From contig JAZNZJ010000052.1 of the NCBI GenBank assembly GCA_045594885.1, positions 1-13,871 on the forward strand: DNA of 13,871 nucleotides. The letters are read 5' to 3'. Below the pieces are notes generated by a model. The model was given only the letters and a program-made list of their open reading frames with translations, made no database searches and was not told the DNA's origin. This document shows, piece by piece, positions 7,272 to 13,871 of this stretch. The DNA is from Fimenecus sp045594885 (GTDB lineage Bacteria; Bacillota; Clostridia; Oscillospirales; Acutalibacteraceae). Made by a program: the position numbers and the translations under genes. Every line of letters begins with the position of its first letter. Positions within the stretch are counted from its first letter, which is position 1.

Positions 7272-9491
7272 TTAGTCGGTTATATTTTCACTTGAACTGA
7301 AATAAACCGTAATTACCGTACCCGCTTCTGCCTCTGTATCTGCCGGAACACTCTGTTTATATGAGAGAACTGCGTCAGAGCCCTGAGTAATACCCGCAAT
7401 CTTGATATTGAATCCGGCATTTACTGCTACTCTGTTTGCCTCTGCCATTGTGAGTCCTACAAGATTTGGTACAGTTGCAGTTTCTCGCTGAGCATTTTCC
7501 TCTGTATAAACTACGATGATACCGCCCTTTGGCATTGACTGATTTGATGAAGGCATCTGAGACACAACTGTTTCACCACTACCCACAATCTTAACTGTAA
7601 ATCCGGTTGCTTTAGACTTAACTGTTGATGCACTTTCGCCTATAAGATTTGGTGCGGTTACAGTTGCTTTTGCCATTTCTTCATCGTTATACTGCGGGTC
7701 AATATTGAGATAAGCAAGAATATTTTCAAAAATTCTACCCGCAATAGGTGCTGCCGCTGAACCACCGGTTAAGCCCTGACGTGGCTCATCAACTGCAATA
7801 AGAATTGCAATTTTCGGGTCATTCGCAGGTGCAAACCCCGCAAATGATGCTATATTTTCACCGGGGACATTGAGTTTTTCACTTGTACCCGTCTTGCCCG
7901 CAATATGATAGCCTGCAACATAAGCATTTTTTGCAGTACCCCAAATACAAACCTGCTCCATAAACTGACACATAAGGTCCGCAGTCGCCTCTGACACCAC
8001 CTGTCTTTTAACAACGGGTTGTGTTTCTGACACGATATTGCCTTCTTCGTCAAGCACCTTTGAAACAATATAAGGTGTCATAAGCTTACCGCCATTACCC
8101 AATGATGCAACGGCTGTGAGCATCTGTATTGGTGTTGCTTGGAAAGTCTGACCGAACGATGCAGATGAAAGTTCCGCAATGCCCATTTTTTCTACGGGAT
8201 AGTAGGTTTTACCTGCAACGGGGGCAGCCTCTGACGGTAAGTCTATACCTGTTTTTTCGGTGAAGCCGAATGCTTCAAAATATTTTGAGAAGGTGTGCTT
8301 ACCCATTTTTTGTCCCGTTGTAATAAAGAAAGTATTACAAGAATGAGGAAGTGCCTCTGCCACAGTGATTGTACCGTGAGCTTTATTGTTGAAACAATGC
8401 TGATAATAATTTGCAACCTTAATTGAACCCGAACAATTATATGTAGTTTCAGGTGTGATTACACCTTCTTCAAGTGCCGCTGCAGCAACAAAAAGCTTAA
8501 AAACAGAACCCGGCTCATAAGAGTCACTTACTACTCGGTTTCTCCATTGACTGTAAAGTGCATTACTCTCTGCCTGCTGTTTTTCTTTTTCATCTTCAAT
8601 TGCTGCCAATTCTTCTAAAACTGCATTTGATTTTATTGTGTAAGGTGAATTCAAATCATAGTCGGGCATTGTTGCCATACCGAGAATTGCACCGGTTTCA
8701 ACGTCCATTACAATACCGTAAGCATATTTTGATTCGGTTTCTGTGAGTGCTTGTGAAAGCTGCTGTTCAAGATAATACTGAATTACCTCGTCAACAGTAA
8801 GCTGAAGGCTATGGCCCTGCTCGGCATCATAAATTGTTTCGTAATCATTGGGCATACCGTCAAAAAGTGCATTTTGTGCAGTAATTACACGACCTGCTTG
8901 ACCTGTAAGCTCAGTATTATATTTGAGTTCAAGACCTGCTCTGCCCGTATCGCCCGAACCCGTAAAGCCCAAAACAGTTGATGCAAATGAGCCCAACGGA
9001 TAATATCTCTTGGTGTCGGGGTCAATGCCCACGATTGTATTGAGTTTATGCTCTTTTGCATTATCAGAAAGGAACTGACGAAGTGCATCTTTTTGCTCAT
9101 TGGTAATCTGACCAATGATTTTTTCATAGCCACTCGACTCACGATTAATCTTTTTCTCAACAGTTTCACGGTCGAGTTCAAAATTCTCAACAAAATAATC
9201 GGCAAGTAATGTTTTTTGCTCATCAGTTTTGATTTTTGACGGGTTTATATAGACAAGCCACGCAGAAGCACTCTGTGCAAGCACTTTCATATTTGAGTCG
9301 TAAATAGTACCACGGTTGGCACTTACAACTGTATCACTAAGTTGATTTCGTTCTGCTTTAAGGCGATATTCTTCACCGTTGATTATTTGAATCCAAAAAA
9401 GATTACCCACAAGAAGCAACAAAAAAAGACAGAATGCCACAAAAGTGATAAGTGAACGTGCTTCCATTCTCTTTGTAGGTTTTTTATTCAT
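7272..9491 (-). CDS. ftsI: Class B penicillin-binding protein with two PASTA domains (FtsI/PBP2B/SpoVD type)
   Basis: This is a membrane-anchored DD-transpeptidase that cross-links peptidoglycan at the septum or, if SpoVD-like, in the spore cortex. With the start at 9491 it has 739 residues: a short basic cytoplasmic tail, one membrane anchor (about 11-36), a PBP-dimer domain beginning near ANRGTIYD (58-65) with GDTGRAGLE (180-188), and a transpeptidase domain with the catalytic SVFK (Ser329, Lys332), SCN (384-386) and KTG (533-535). Two PASTA repeats follow (about 610-666 and 672-733). ATG at 9497 is also in frame, but it lies only 2 bases after AAAGGAG, while ATG 9491 lies 8 bases after it, so 9491 is preferred. 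B. subtilis carries two PBPs here (pbpB and spoVD); only one is present in this cluster, and its role in division versus sporulation cannot be settled from sequence. Confidence 0.93.
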   Translation of the reverse strand: MNKKPTKRMEARSLITFVAFCLFLLLLVGNLFWIQIINGEEYRLKAERNQLSDTVVSANRGTIYDSNMKVLAQSASAWLVYINPSKIKTDEQKTLLADYFVENFELDRETVEKKINRESSGYEKIIGQITNEQKDALRQFLSDNAKEHKLNTIVGIDPDTKRYYPLGSFASTVLGFTGSGDTGRAGLELKYNTELTGQAGRVITAQNALFDGMPNDYETIYDAEQGHSLQLTVDEVIQYYLEQQLSQALTETESKYAYGIVMDVETGAILGMATMPDYDLNSPYTIKSNAVLEELAAIEDEKEKQQAESNALYSQWRNRVVSDSYEPGSVFKLFVAAAALEEGVITPETTYNCSGSIKVANYYQHCFNNKAHGTITVAEALPHSCNTFFITTGQKMGKHTFSKYFEAFGFTEKTGIDLPSEAAPVAGKTYYPVEKMGIAELSSASFGQTFQATPIQMLTAVASLGNGGKLMTPYIVSKVLDEEGNIVSETQPVVKRQVVSEATADLMCQFMEQVCIWGTAKNAYVAGYHIAGKTGTSEKLNVPGENIASFAGFAPANDPKIAILIAVDEPRQGLTGGSAAAPIAGRIFENILAYLNIDPQYNDEEMAKATVTAPNLIGESASTVKSKATGFTVKIVGSGETVVSQMPSSNQSMPKGGIIVVYTEENAQRETATVPNLVGLTMAEANRVAVNAGFNIKIAGITQGSDAVLSYKQSVPADTEAEAGTVITVYFSSSENITD

Positions 9492-9499
9492 TTTCATTG

Positions 9500-9506
9500 C
9501 TCCTTT
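9500..9506 (-). promoter_or_regulatory. Ribosome binding site deciding the ftsI start
   Basis: AAAGGAG on the minus strand. It is 2 bases from ATG 9497 and 8 bases from ATG 9491. The second spacing is near optimal, so the later ATG is the likelier start. Confidence 0.65.
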
Positions 9507-9534
9507 CTCACAGCCCTAAAATAGCACAAAACGA

Positions 9535-9558
9535 GAGTTAAGGCTACCGCTTCAACTC
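9535..9558 (-). other. Candidate stem-loop between the ftsL-like gene and ftsI
   Basis: On the minus strand GAGTTGA can pair with TTAACTC (one G-U pair) around a 10-base interior that could add two more G-C pairs. It lies in the longest gap inside the cluster (88 bases). Only four Ts follow (TCGTTTTG), so it is a poor terminator; it could be an RNA processing or attenuation structure, or chance. I saw no convincing promoter in this gap. Confidence 0.3.
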
Positions 9559-9579
9559 CCTTTGTTTCTTTAAAATATA

Positions 9580-10086
9580 TTAGTTATCCGTTTGCTTTAT
9601 ACCCGTTGTTTCGCCATTAACCATAACAATCCGGTCATCAGTTGACAAGTCAACATAAACCACCTGATAATCTTGCACCTTGACCATTCCCAAAGAATTG
9701 ACAGCGAAATCTTCAACATTATTTATTGAAACAATTGCGTTTAATTCATTGTTAAGTCTTATTGAATCACTTTGTGCAAGTTCCATTTTGGTTTCTATAT
9801 TGCCAATGTCACGATTTATTTCATCAAGCTGAACTCTGCTGTAAATTACCATTGCCATAAATAAAAGTATTGCAAGGGCAATCGCAAGAATTTTTTGAGC
9901 CTTTTTAGTGGCGGTTTGCTGTTCTTTTATTAACTGGGATTTTGATTTTTTAGGTTTCTTTACAAGCTCAAGCTTGGGTTTGTTTTGAGTTTTTTTATCT
10001 ATTTTAGGTGCGGCACTTGAGGTTGAAACCACCACGGGCTCAAACCTCTCGAAATCATATGTTTGATATTTATTGTACTGTGCCAT
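9580..10086 (-). CDS. ftsL: FtsL/DivIC-like divisome protein
   Basis: This is a 168-residue bitopic membrane protein. It has a long cytoplasmic N-terminus with a strongly basic stretch (about 31-65), one hydrophobic segment (about 66-82), then a predicted coiled coil (about 84-120) and a short extracytoplasmic end with NVEDFAVNSLGMVKV (123-137) and YVDLSTDD (144-151). That architecture and the position between rsmH and the class B PBP gene are those of FtsL, which joins DivIB/FtsQ and DivIC and regulates the FtsW-PBP synthase. FtsL sequences diverge quickly, so the call rests on architecture and context. The ENHxAxxxLGM-like motif at the end of the coiled coil is shared by FtsL and DivIC proteins. 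It begins 20 bases after rsmH, with AGGAAG upstream. Confidence 0.85.
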   Translation of the reverse strand: MAQYNKYQTYDFERFEPVVVSTSSAAPKIDKKTQNKPKLELVKKPKKSKSQLIKEQQTATKKAQKILAIALAILLFMAMVIYSRVQLDEINRDIGNIETKMELAQSDSIRLNNELNAIVSINNVEDFAVNSLGMVKVQDYQVVYVDLSTDDRIVMVNGETTGIKQTDN

Positions 10087-10106
10087 ACGATTTATCTTCC
10101 TTTACT

Positions 10107-11024
10107 TTAATCTTTAATCTTTTCGATTGTACGAAGTCTTGCACTGCGACTTCTGTTGTTTGCATCTAATTCATTTTTTGATGCTGAAATTCCCTTGTTA
10201 ATCAACTTGCCTTTCGGTGTATTACCGCAAACACAAACGGGAAATTCTTTTGGACAAGTGCATCCGTTTGTAAATTCACGGAACTTTTCTTTAACAGTTC
10301 TATCCTCAAGAGAATGAAACGTAATAATTGAGAGTCTTCCGCCAACCTTTAAGCAATTGAACATATCTTCAACCGCCCCCGCAAGTGTTGAAAGTTCATC
10401 ATTCACTTCAATACGGATTGCTTGAAATGTTTTTCGTGCAGGATGACCGTCACGGCGAACTTTCTGCGGAACAGAATTCTTAATTATTTCGGCAAGTTCT
10501 AAAGTGGTTTCAATGTTCTTTTCTTCTCTTGCCTTAACTATATTTCTTGCAATACTTTTTGCAAATTTGTCTTCACCATATTTAAAAATAATGTTTGCAA
10601 GTTCTTGCTCAGAATACCCATTAACCACATCAAATGCACTTTTACCCGATTTGCTCATTCTCATATCAAGGGGTGCGTCATGATGGAACGAAAAACCACG
10701 TTCAGGTGTATCAAGTTGGAAGGAACTTACACCCAAGTCAGCGAGAATTCCGTCAGCCTTTCTGCCGTTCATTATTTTCTTTATATTACCAAAAATATCG
10801 TTGACTATTTCCACTTGAGAAAAACTACCAATTCGCTCGGTAATCACCTCAATGGCGTCGGGGTCACGGTCAATTGCAACTAAGGTGCCGTCCGGGATAA
10901 GCTCCAAAATCGCCTTTGAATGCCCCGCTCCGCCACAGGTGCAATCAACATACAAACCATCTTTTTTAATATTCAGCGAGTCAATTGTTTCTTGAAATAA
11001 AACTGAAATGTGTGAAAATTCCAT
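10107..11024 (-). CDS. rsmH: 16S rRNA (cytosine(1402)-N(4))-methyltransferase RsmH (MraW)
   Basis: RsmH uses S-adenosylmethionine to methylate N4 of C1402 in the 16S rRNA P site. The 305-residue length is normal. The SAM-binding motif is DCTCGGAGHS (27-36), followed by AIDRDP (50-55), LADLGVSSFQLD (94-105), HPARKTFQAIRI (194-205) and ITFHSLEDR (234-242). Near the C-terminus four cysteines form CxC-x6-CxC (Cys255, 257, 264, 266), which looks like a metal site; I recall similar clusters in Clostridia homologues. It starts 5 bases after the mraZ stop, and its GGTGAG ribosome binding site includes the mraZ TGA, so translation is probably coupled. Confidence 0.98.
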   Translation of the reverse strand: MEFSHISVLFQETIDSLNIKKDGLYVDCTCGGAGHSKAILELIPDGTLVAIDRDPDAIEVITERIGSFSQVEIVNDIFGNIKKIMNGRKADGILADLGVSSFQLDTPERGFSFHHDAPLDMRMSKSGKSAFDVVNGYSEQELANIIFKYGEDKFAKSIARNIVKAREEKNIETTLELAEIIKNSVPQKVRRDGHPARKTFQAIRIEVNDELSTLAGAVEDMFNCLKVGGRLSIITFHSLEDRTVKEKFREFTNGCTCPKEFPVCVCGNTPKGKLINKGISASKNELDANNRSRSARLRTIEKIKD

Positions 11025-11029
11025 TTAAC

Positions 11030-11434
11030 TCACCATACGTAATCATCAGGATTGATAAGGTCGAACAAGGATTTGGAATTATTGTTGTAATTTTCAAGTG
11101 CCCAGATTTCAATTCTTCTACCTGCGCCAAGAATTACAGCCTCTTTGGTAAGCCCCGCATGTTCAACGCACTCTGCAGGAATTGTAATTCTGCCCTGCTT
11201 ATCAATTGTAATGTCAATAACCTGACTGAAAAATGCACGTTGCACGTCAGTATTCTTAACATTTTTGAACTGTTCACTTACAACCTCAAACTCTTCTGTT
11301 GTGTAACCGTAAATGCAATTTTTAGGGCCCATAAAAAGAACAAAGTCCTCGCCCAGTTCTTCACGGAATTTAGCAGGAATGAAAAGACGATTTTTCGCAT
11401 CCATATTATGAAAATATATACTTCTGAACGACAT
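11030..11434 (-). CDS. mraZ: MraZ, transcriptional regulator of the dcw cluster
   Basis: MraZ is a ring-forming DNA-binding protein with two AbrB/SpoVT-like halves; in studied bacteria it controls its own dcw operon, as a repressor in E. coli. This copy has 134 residues, slightly short of the usual 140-150. Both half-site motifs are present: DAKNRLFIPAKFR (12-24) and DKQGRITIPAE (78-88), the DxKxR and DxxGR signatures of the family. GAGGAG lies about 10 bases upstream of the ATG. It is the first gene after a near-consensus promoter (11526-11554), and candidate binding repeats sit in its leader, consistent with autoregulation. Confidence 0.97.
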   Translation of the reverse strand: MSFRSIYFHNMDAKNRLFIPAKFREELGEDFVLFMGPKNCIYGYTTEEFEVVSEQFKNVKNTDVQRAFFSQVIDITIDKQGRITIPAECVEHAGLTKEAVILGAGRRIEIWALENYNNNSKSLFDLINPDDYVW

Positions 11435-11477
11435 TTTCTTTTCACTCCTCTCAAATCGTAGTTAGTTTTTAAGTAAT

Positions 11478-11516
11478 TCACCTCAAAGTGACTTATGAGT
11501 TACCTCAGTCCCCCAC
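11478..11516 (-). promoter_or_regulatory. Candidate MraZ-binding repeats in the mraZ leader
   Basis: On the minus strand, between the predicted transcription start and mraZ, lie GTGGGGG (11510-11516), TGAGGTAA (11500-11507) and TGAGGTGA (11478-11485). The two TGAGGT copies are 22 bases apart, about two helical turns, in the same orientation. MraZ is known to bind short G-rich direct repeats (TGGG-type in E. coli) just upstream of mraZ. The spacing is not the textbook 10 bases, so the assignment is tentative. Confidence 0.4.
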
Positions 11517-11525
11517 TTGTGAATA

Positions 11526-11554
11526 ATTATACACTACATTTTTTGAAAAATCAA
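11526..11554 (-). promoter_or_regulatory. Sigma-A promoter of the mraZ/dcw cluster
   Basis: On the minus strand TTGATT (-35, 11549-11554), a 17-base spacer and a perfect TATAAT (-10, 11526-11531). The predicted start near 11519 gives a leader of about 85 bases before mraZ. No terminator is visible between here and murA, so this promoter may drive all ten genes from mraZ to murA. Confidence 0.8.
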
Positions 11555-11561
11555 TAGATAT

Positions 11562-11586
11562 TTGAAATTAAGTCACAAAATTTCAA
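11562..11586. repeat. Perfect 8-base inverted repeat upstream of the mraZ promoter
   Basis: TTGAAATT (11562-11569) and AATTTCAA (11579-11586) are perfect inverted copies around a 9-base centre. The repeat ends 7 bases upstream of the -35 hexamer, where an activator or second regulator could bind. The region is AT-rich, so chance is possible. Confidence 0.35.
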
Positions 11587-11623
11587 GGCAAAATTTGGTT
11601 ATTTTGACGAAAATATTTTTGGA

Positions 11624-11666
11624 CATAAAAAAATCCCCCATTCCGTTTGGAATAGAGGATTTTCAT
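11624..11666 (-). terminator. Rho-independent terminator after ppa
   Basis: On the minus strand the arm 11649-11662 pairs over its full 14 bases with 11631-11644 (two G-U pairs) around a 4-base loop (AAAC), and seven Ts follow. It begins 17 bases beyond the ppa stop codon and separates the pncB-ppa unit from the mraZ promoter. The plus-strand reading has only a broken T tract, so it mainly serves the minus strand. Confidence 0.9.
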
Positions 11667-11679
11667 TTTATTAACTTGA

Positions 11680-12207
11680 TTATCCGAATTTTCTCTTGTA
11701 GCCTTCAATGGCTGCATCAATAATATCAATTGCTTCAAGAGCACCTTTTGCCTCATCAATAGCAGTATCTTTGTCTTCAAGAATTTTATAAACGGTAAAG
11801 AAATGAATCATTTCATCAAAAATATGCTTGGGCAACTGGCTAATATCTTTATAGCCGTTATATGTGGGGTCGCCAAAGGGAATTGCAATGATTTTATCAT
11901 CGGCATAACCGCCATCAACCATAGAAATAACACCTATTGGATAACAACGCACCAAAGCCATTGTTTCTATAGGTTCAGAGCAGAGCACAAGTACATCAAG
12001 CGGGTCATTATCATCAGCATAGGTTTTTGGAATAAAACCATAGTTTGCTGGGTAGTGAGTTGATGTGTGAAGAACACGGTCAAGCTTGAGCATACCTGTT
12101 TCTTTGTCAAGCTCATATTTCATTTTACTGCCTTTTGTAATTTCAATTACCGCTTCAAAATCTTTACGGGTAATTCTTTCACTTTTAATGTCATGCCATA
12201 TATTCAT
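11680..12207 (-). CDS. ppa: Inorganic pyrophosphatase, family I (soluble)
   Basis: This cytoplasmic, magnesium-dependent enzyme hydrolyses pyrophosphate to two phosphates and so pulls PPi-releasing reactions forward. The 175-residue length fits bacterial family I enzymes. The signature DNDPLD (66-71) is intact; other active-site features are YELDKE (31-36), YPANYGFIPKT (52-62), MVDGG with Asp98, and ADDKI with Asp103-Asp104. Its ATG shares one base with the pncB stop codon (TAATG), and AAGGAG lies about 10 bases upstream inside pncB, so the two genes are almost surely cotranscribed and coupled. PncB releases PPi, giving the pairing a direct metabolic sense. Many Firmicutes use family II (DHH-type) pyrophosphatases instead; this one is clearly family I. 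Confidence 0.97.
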   Translation of the reverse strand: MNIWHDIKSERITRKDFEAVIEITKGSKMKYELDKETGMLKLDRVLHTSTHYPANYGFIPKTYADDNDPLDVLVLCSEPIETMALVRCYPIGVISMVDGGYADDKIIAIPFGDPTYNGYKDISQLPKHIFDEMIHFFTVYKILEDKDTAIDEAKGALEAIDIIDAAIEGYKRKFG

Positions 12208-13661
12208 TATTTCTTGACTCCTTTGTGTTCTTCTATTAACTCTTTACGAATTCGCCAAAGTTCTTCTGATAAATCAACATAATAAGTATGAGGATTTTCA
12301 AAGCGCTTGACCTCTTCCCAAAGATTATCAATCTGTTCTGCACAATAATCTCTGATTTCATCCACAGATGGTTCGTTATATGCATATTCACCATTCACAA
12401 AAATAGGAACAAGCATTTTTCTTGCAACAAAATTCTCAACCTCTTTGCGTTTCCATGTGAAATCGGGGTCAAAAAGAGTGTATGACTCATTCTCGTCAAT
12501 CACTTCGTTTTCTAATGTAAGAACATCGGCAACAGCCTTACCTGTTTCACAATCAAAAAGTCTGTAAAGCATTTTTGAGTGAGGTGTTGTAATCTTACTT
12601 ACATTTTCAGAAAGGTTGATTTTGGGAATAATCTCGCCATCCTTTTCAATTGCACAAAGCTTATAAACACCGCTGAACATTGGTGATGATGCAGAATTTA
12701 TGAGTCTTTCACCCACAACGAAGCAATCAACCTTTGCACCTTGAAGAATCATATCATTTATAATATATTCGTCAAGAGAATTTGAGGCGACAATGCTACA
12801 ATCGGGATACCCTGCCTCATCAAGCATTTTTCTCACTTTCTTTGATAAATATGTTATATCGCCAGAGTCAATGCGAACACTTAAAGGTCTTTTACCCATT
12901 GGGGCAAGAACATCGTTGAAGGCTTTTATAGCATTGGGAACACCTGAACGGATTGTATCATAAGTATCAACAACAAGTGAGCAATCGTCGGGGTACTGCT
13001 TTGCATATTCACAGAATGCTTCATACTCGGAGTCAAACATCTGCACCCAGCTATGAATCATTGTGTTCATTGTTGGAATACCGAATCTTTCACCCTGAAC
13101 AACACCTGATGTGCCAACGCAACCGCCGATATAAGCAGCACGTGAGCCGTAAAGTGCCATATCGAATCCGTTTGAACGACGTGTACCGAATTCGGCAACA
13201 GTTGTGCCTTTTGCCGCACGTACAAGTCGGTTCGCTTTTGTTGCAACAAGGCTCTGATGATTCATACACACTAAAAGAAGTGTTTCAATAAGTTGAGCCT
13301 GAACAATTGGACCACGCACCTTTAGTATGGGTTCATTGGGGAATACGGGGGTACCCTCGGGTACTGACCATATGTCACATTGGAACTTAAAATTGCGAAG
13401 ATAATCAATGAATTCATCACAAAGCCCGAATGTTTTGATGTATTCCAAATCCGCTTCAGTAAATGAGATATTTTTAATAAGCTCAATCATTCTCCCGAGA
13501 CCTGCAAAAATGGCAAAGCCACCCCTATCGGGTACTTTTCTGAAAAACAAATCAAAATGGGCAATTTCCTGCGATTTACCGCTCATAAAATAGCCATTCG
13601 CCATAGTAAGTTCATAAAGTTCAGTCATCAAAAAACGATTTTTAAGAGATATATTTTCCAT
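12207..13661 (-). CDS. pncB: Nicotinate phosphoribosyltransferase
   Basis: PncB makes nicotinate mononucleotide and PPi from nicotinate and PRPP, using ATP hydrolysis, in the Preiss-Handler route to NAD. The 484-residue protein fits the Gram-positive form of the family. Visible motifs are LTMANGYF (18-25), EFGTRRSNG (157-165), TMIHSWVQMF (200-209) with His203 at the position phosphorylated during catalysis, VDTYDT (231-236), the phosphate-binding region VRIDSGD (262-268), and VGERL (316-320). AGGAG lies about 7 bases before the ATG. It overlaps ppa by one base and diverges from a nitroreductase-like gene. I found no NiaR-like operator or riboswitch upstream, although only about 118 bases separate the two divergent genes. 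Confidence 0.96.
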   Translation of the reverse strand: MENISLKNRFLMTELYELTMANGYFMSGKSQEIAHFDLFFRKVPDRGGFAIFAGLGRMIELIKNISFTEADLEYIKTFGLCDEFIDYLRNFKFQCDIWSVPEGTPVFPNEPILKVRGPIVQAQLIETLLLVCMNHQSLVATKANRLVRAAKGTTVAEFGTRRSNGFDMALYGSRAAYIGGCVGTSGVVQGERFGIPTMNTMIHSWVQMFDSEYEAFCEYAKQYPDDCSLVVDTYDTIRSGVPNAIKAFNDVLAPMGKRPLSVRIDSGDITYLSKKVRKMLDEAGYPDCSIVASNSLDEYIINDMILQGAKVDCFVVGERLINSASSPMFSGVYKLCAIEKDGEIIPKINLSENVSKITTPHSKMLYRLFDCETGKAVADVLTLENEVIDENESYTLFDPDFTWKRKEVENFVARKMLVPIFVNGEYAYNEPSVDEIRDYCAEQIDNLWEEVKRFENPHTYYVDLSEELWRIRKELIEEHKGVKK

Positions 13662-13679
13662 ACTATCACTCCTACGATT

Positions 13680-13708
13680 ATTCTAACAAATTTTTTTTAA
13701 AAAGTCCA
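13680..13708 (-). promoter_or_regulatory. Candidate pncB promoter (extended -10)
   Basis: On the minus strand TGGACT (13703-13708), 17 bases, TAGAAT (13680-13685) preceded by TGT, an extended -10. The predicted start is near 13673, at the first base of the AGGAG ribosome binding site, giving a very short leader of about 12 bases. Confidence 0.5.
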
Positions 13709-13718
13709 TAACAAATTC

Positions 13719-13747
13719 TTGATTGATGATACTATTTAATATATAAT
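13719..13747 (+). promoter_or_regulatory. Promoter of the nitroreductase-like gene
   Basis: TTGATT (13719-13724), a 17-base spacer and a perfect TATAAT (13742-13747) on the plus strand. The hexamers and spacing are the same as in the mraZ promoter. A start near 13754 gives a leader of about 26 bases that contains the AGGAG at 13767-13771. Confidence 0.75.
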
Positions 13748-13755
13748 TATTTCAA
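13726..13755 (-). promoter_or_regulatory. Second candidate pncB promoter, overlapping the divergent one
   Basis: On the minus strand TTGAAA (13750-13755), an 18-base spacer and TATCAT (13726-13731). It lies almost on top of the plus-strand promoter 13719-13747. Its leader of about 58 bases would be more usual than that of the nearer candidate. Confidence 0.4.
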
Positions 13756-13779
13756 AGAATAAAAATAGGAGAATTTATT

Positions 13780-13871
13780 ATGTTTAATGAACTTATTTTA
13801 AAGAGAGAAAGTTGCAGAAATTATAACGGTGAGGCTGTAAGCACAGATTTACTCTTGAAATGTGTTGACGC
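13780..13871 (+). CDS. Nitroreductase-family protein (N-terminal fragment, cut by window edge)
   Basis: Thirty codons are visible from ATG 13780 before the window ends; the frame is open throughout. The residues KRESCRNYNGEAV (8-20) followed by a leucine-rich helix start resemble the N-terminus of FMN-dependent nitroreductases, where an R-x-S-x-R-x-Y/F motif binds the flavin phosphate. AGGAG lies 8 bases upstream and a near-consensus promoter precedes it. The substrate cannot be guessed from this fragment. It is divergent from pncB; the reductases of this family use NAD(P)H, but a functional link to NAD synthesis is speculation. Confidence 0.65.
   Translation, partial: MFNELILKRESCRNYNGEAVSTDLLLKCVD

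Noticed and set aside
10985..11461. Plus-strand open frame of 158 codons spanning the mraZ region
   Set aside because: It is antisense to all of mraZ and the start of rsmH, both certain genes. No promoter or ribosome binding site suits it.
11600..11626. Plus-strand promoter-like TTGACG near 11604 with a weak TAAAAA box
   Set aside because: The -10 is poor, and transcription would run through the hairpin and antisense into ppa; no plus-strand gene follows.
13662..13779. Riboswitch or NiaR operator upstream of pncB
   Set aside because: The intergenic space is short and filled by promoters; I found no structured conserved core and no niacin-repressor palindrome.
1..13871. New multi-gene system, mobile element, CRISPR array, tRNA or rRNA
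   Set aside because: Nearly all sequence is explained by conserved cell-wall, division, NAD and pyrophosphate genes; no tandem repeats, transposase, integrase or RNA gene signatures were seen.

Overview
The window suggests a low-GC Gram-positive bacterium of the Clostridia, possibly near Oscillospirales/Ruminococcaceae; that placement is an inference from gene order and protein style. The evidence is AT-rich DNA, strong AGGAG-type ribosome binding sites, a class B penicillin-binding protein with two C-terminal PASTA domains, a meso-diaminopimelate-type MurE (DNPR motif), a Clostridia-style RsmH with a paired CxC cysteine cluster, and a mraZ-to-murG cell-wall cluster.

Layout. All genes but one are on the minus strand, so transcription runs from high to low coordinates. 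At the right edge a partial nitroreductase-like gene (13780-13871, plus strand) diverges from pncB (nicotinate phosphoribosyltransferase). pncB overlaps ppa (family I inorganic pyrophosphatase) by one base in a TAATG junction, and a strong rho-independent terminator follows ppa. The 245-base gap between ppa and mraZ (11435-11679) holds that terminator, an inverted repeat, a near-consensus sigma-A promoter (TTGATT, 17 bases, TATAAT) and candidate MraZ-binding repeats. Then comes the division and cell wall (dcw) cluster: mraZ, rsmH, an ftsL-like gene, ftsI/spoVD-type PBP, murE, murF, mraY, ftsW/spoVE, murG and murA. murA is cut by the left edge. No stretch of more than 300 bases lacks a gene.

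How the genes work together. MurA starts UDP-MurNAc synthesis. MurE and MurF add meso-DAP and D-Ala-D-Ala to the stem peptide. MraY and MurG make lipid I and lipid II. The SEDS protein and the class B PBP polymerise and cross-link septal (or spore) peptidoglycan, with the FtsL-like protein as a divisome partner. MraZ probably represses the cluster and RsmH methylates 16S rRNA. In the separate pncB-ppa unit, Ppa can remove the pyrophosphate released by PncB.

Overall this is a well-conserved housekeeping region. I see no mobile element, CRISPR array, RNA gene or new multi-gene system. The points worth a second look are modest: no murD between mraY and ftsW, murA directly after murG, the pncB-ppa coupling, the mraZ promoter and operator region, and overlapping divergent promoters at the right edge.
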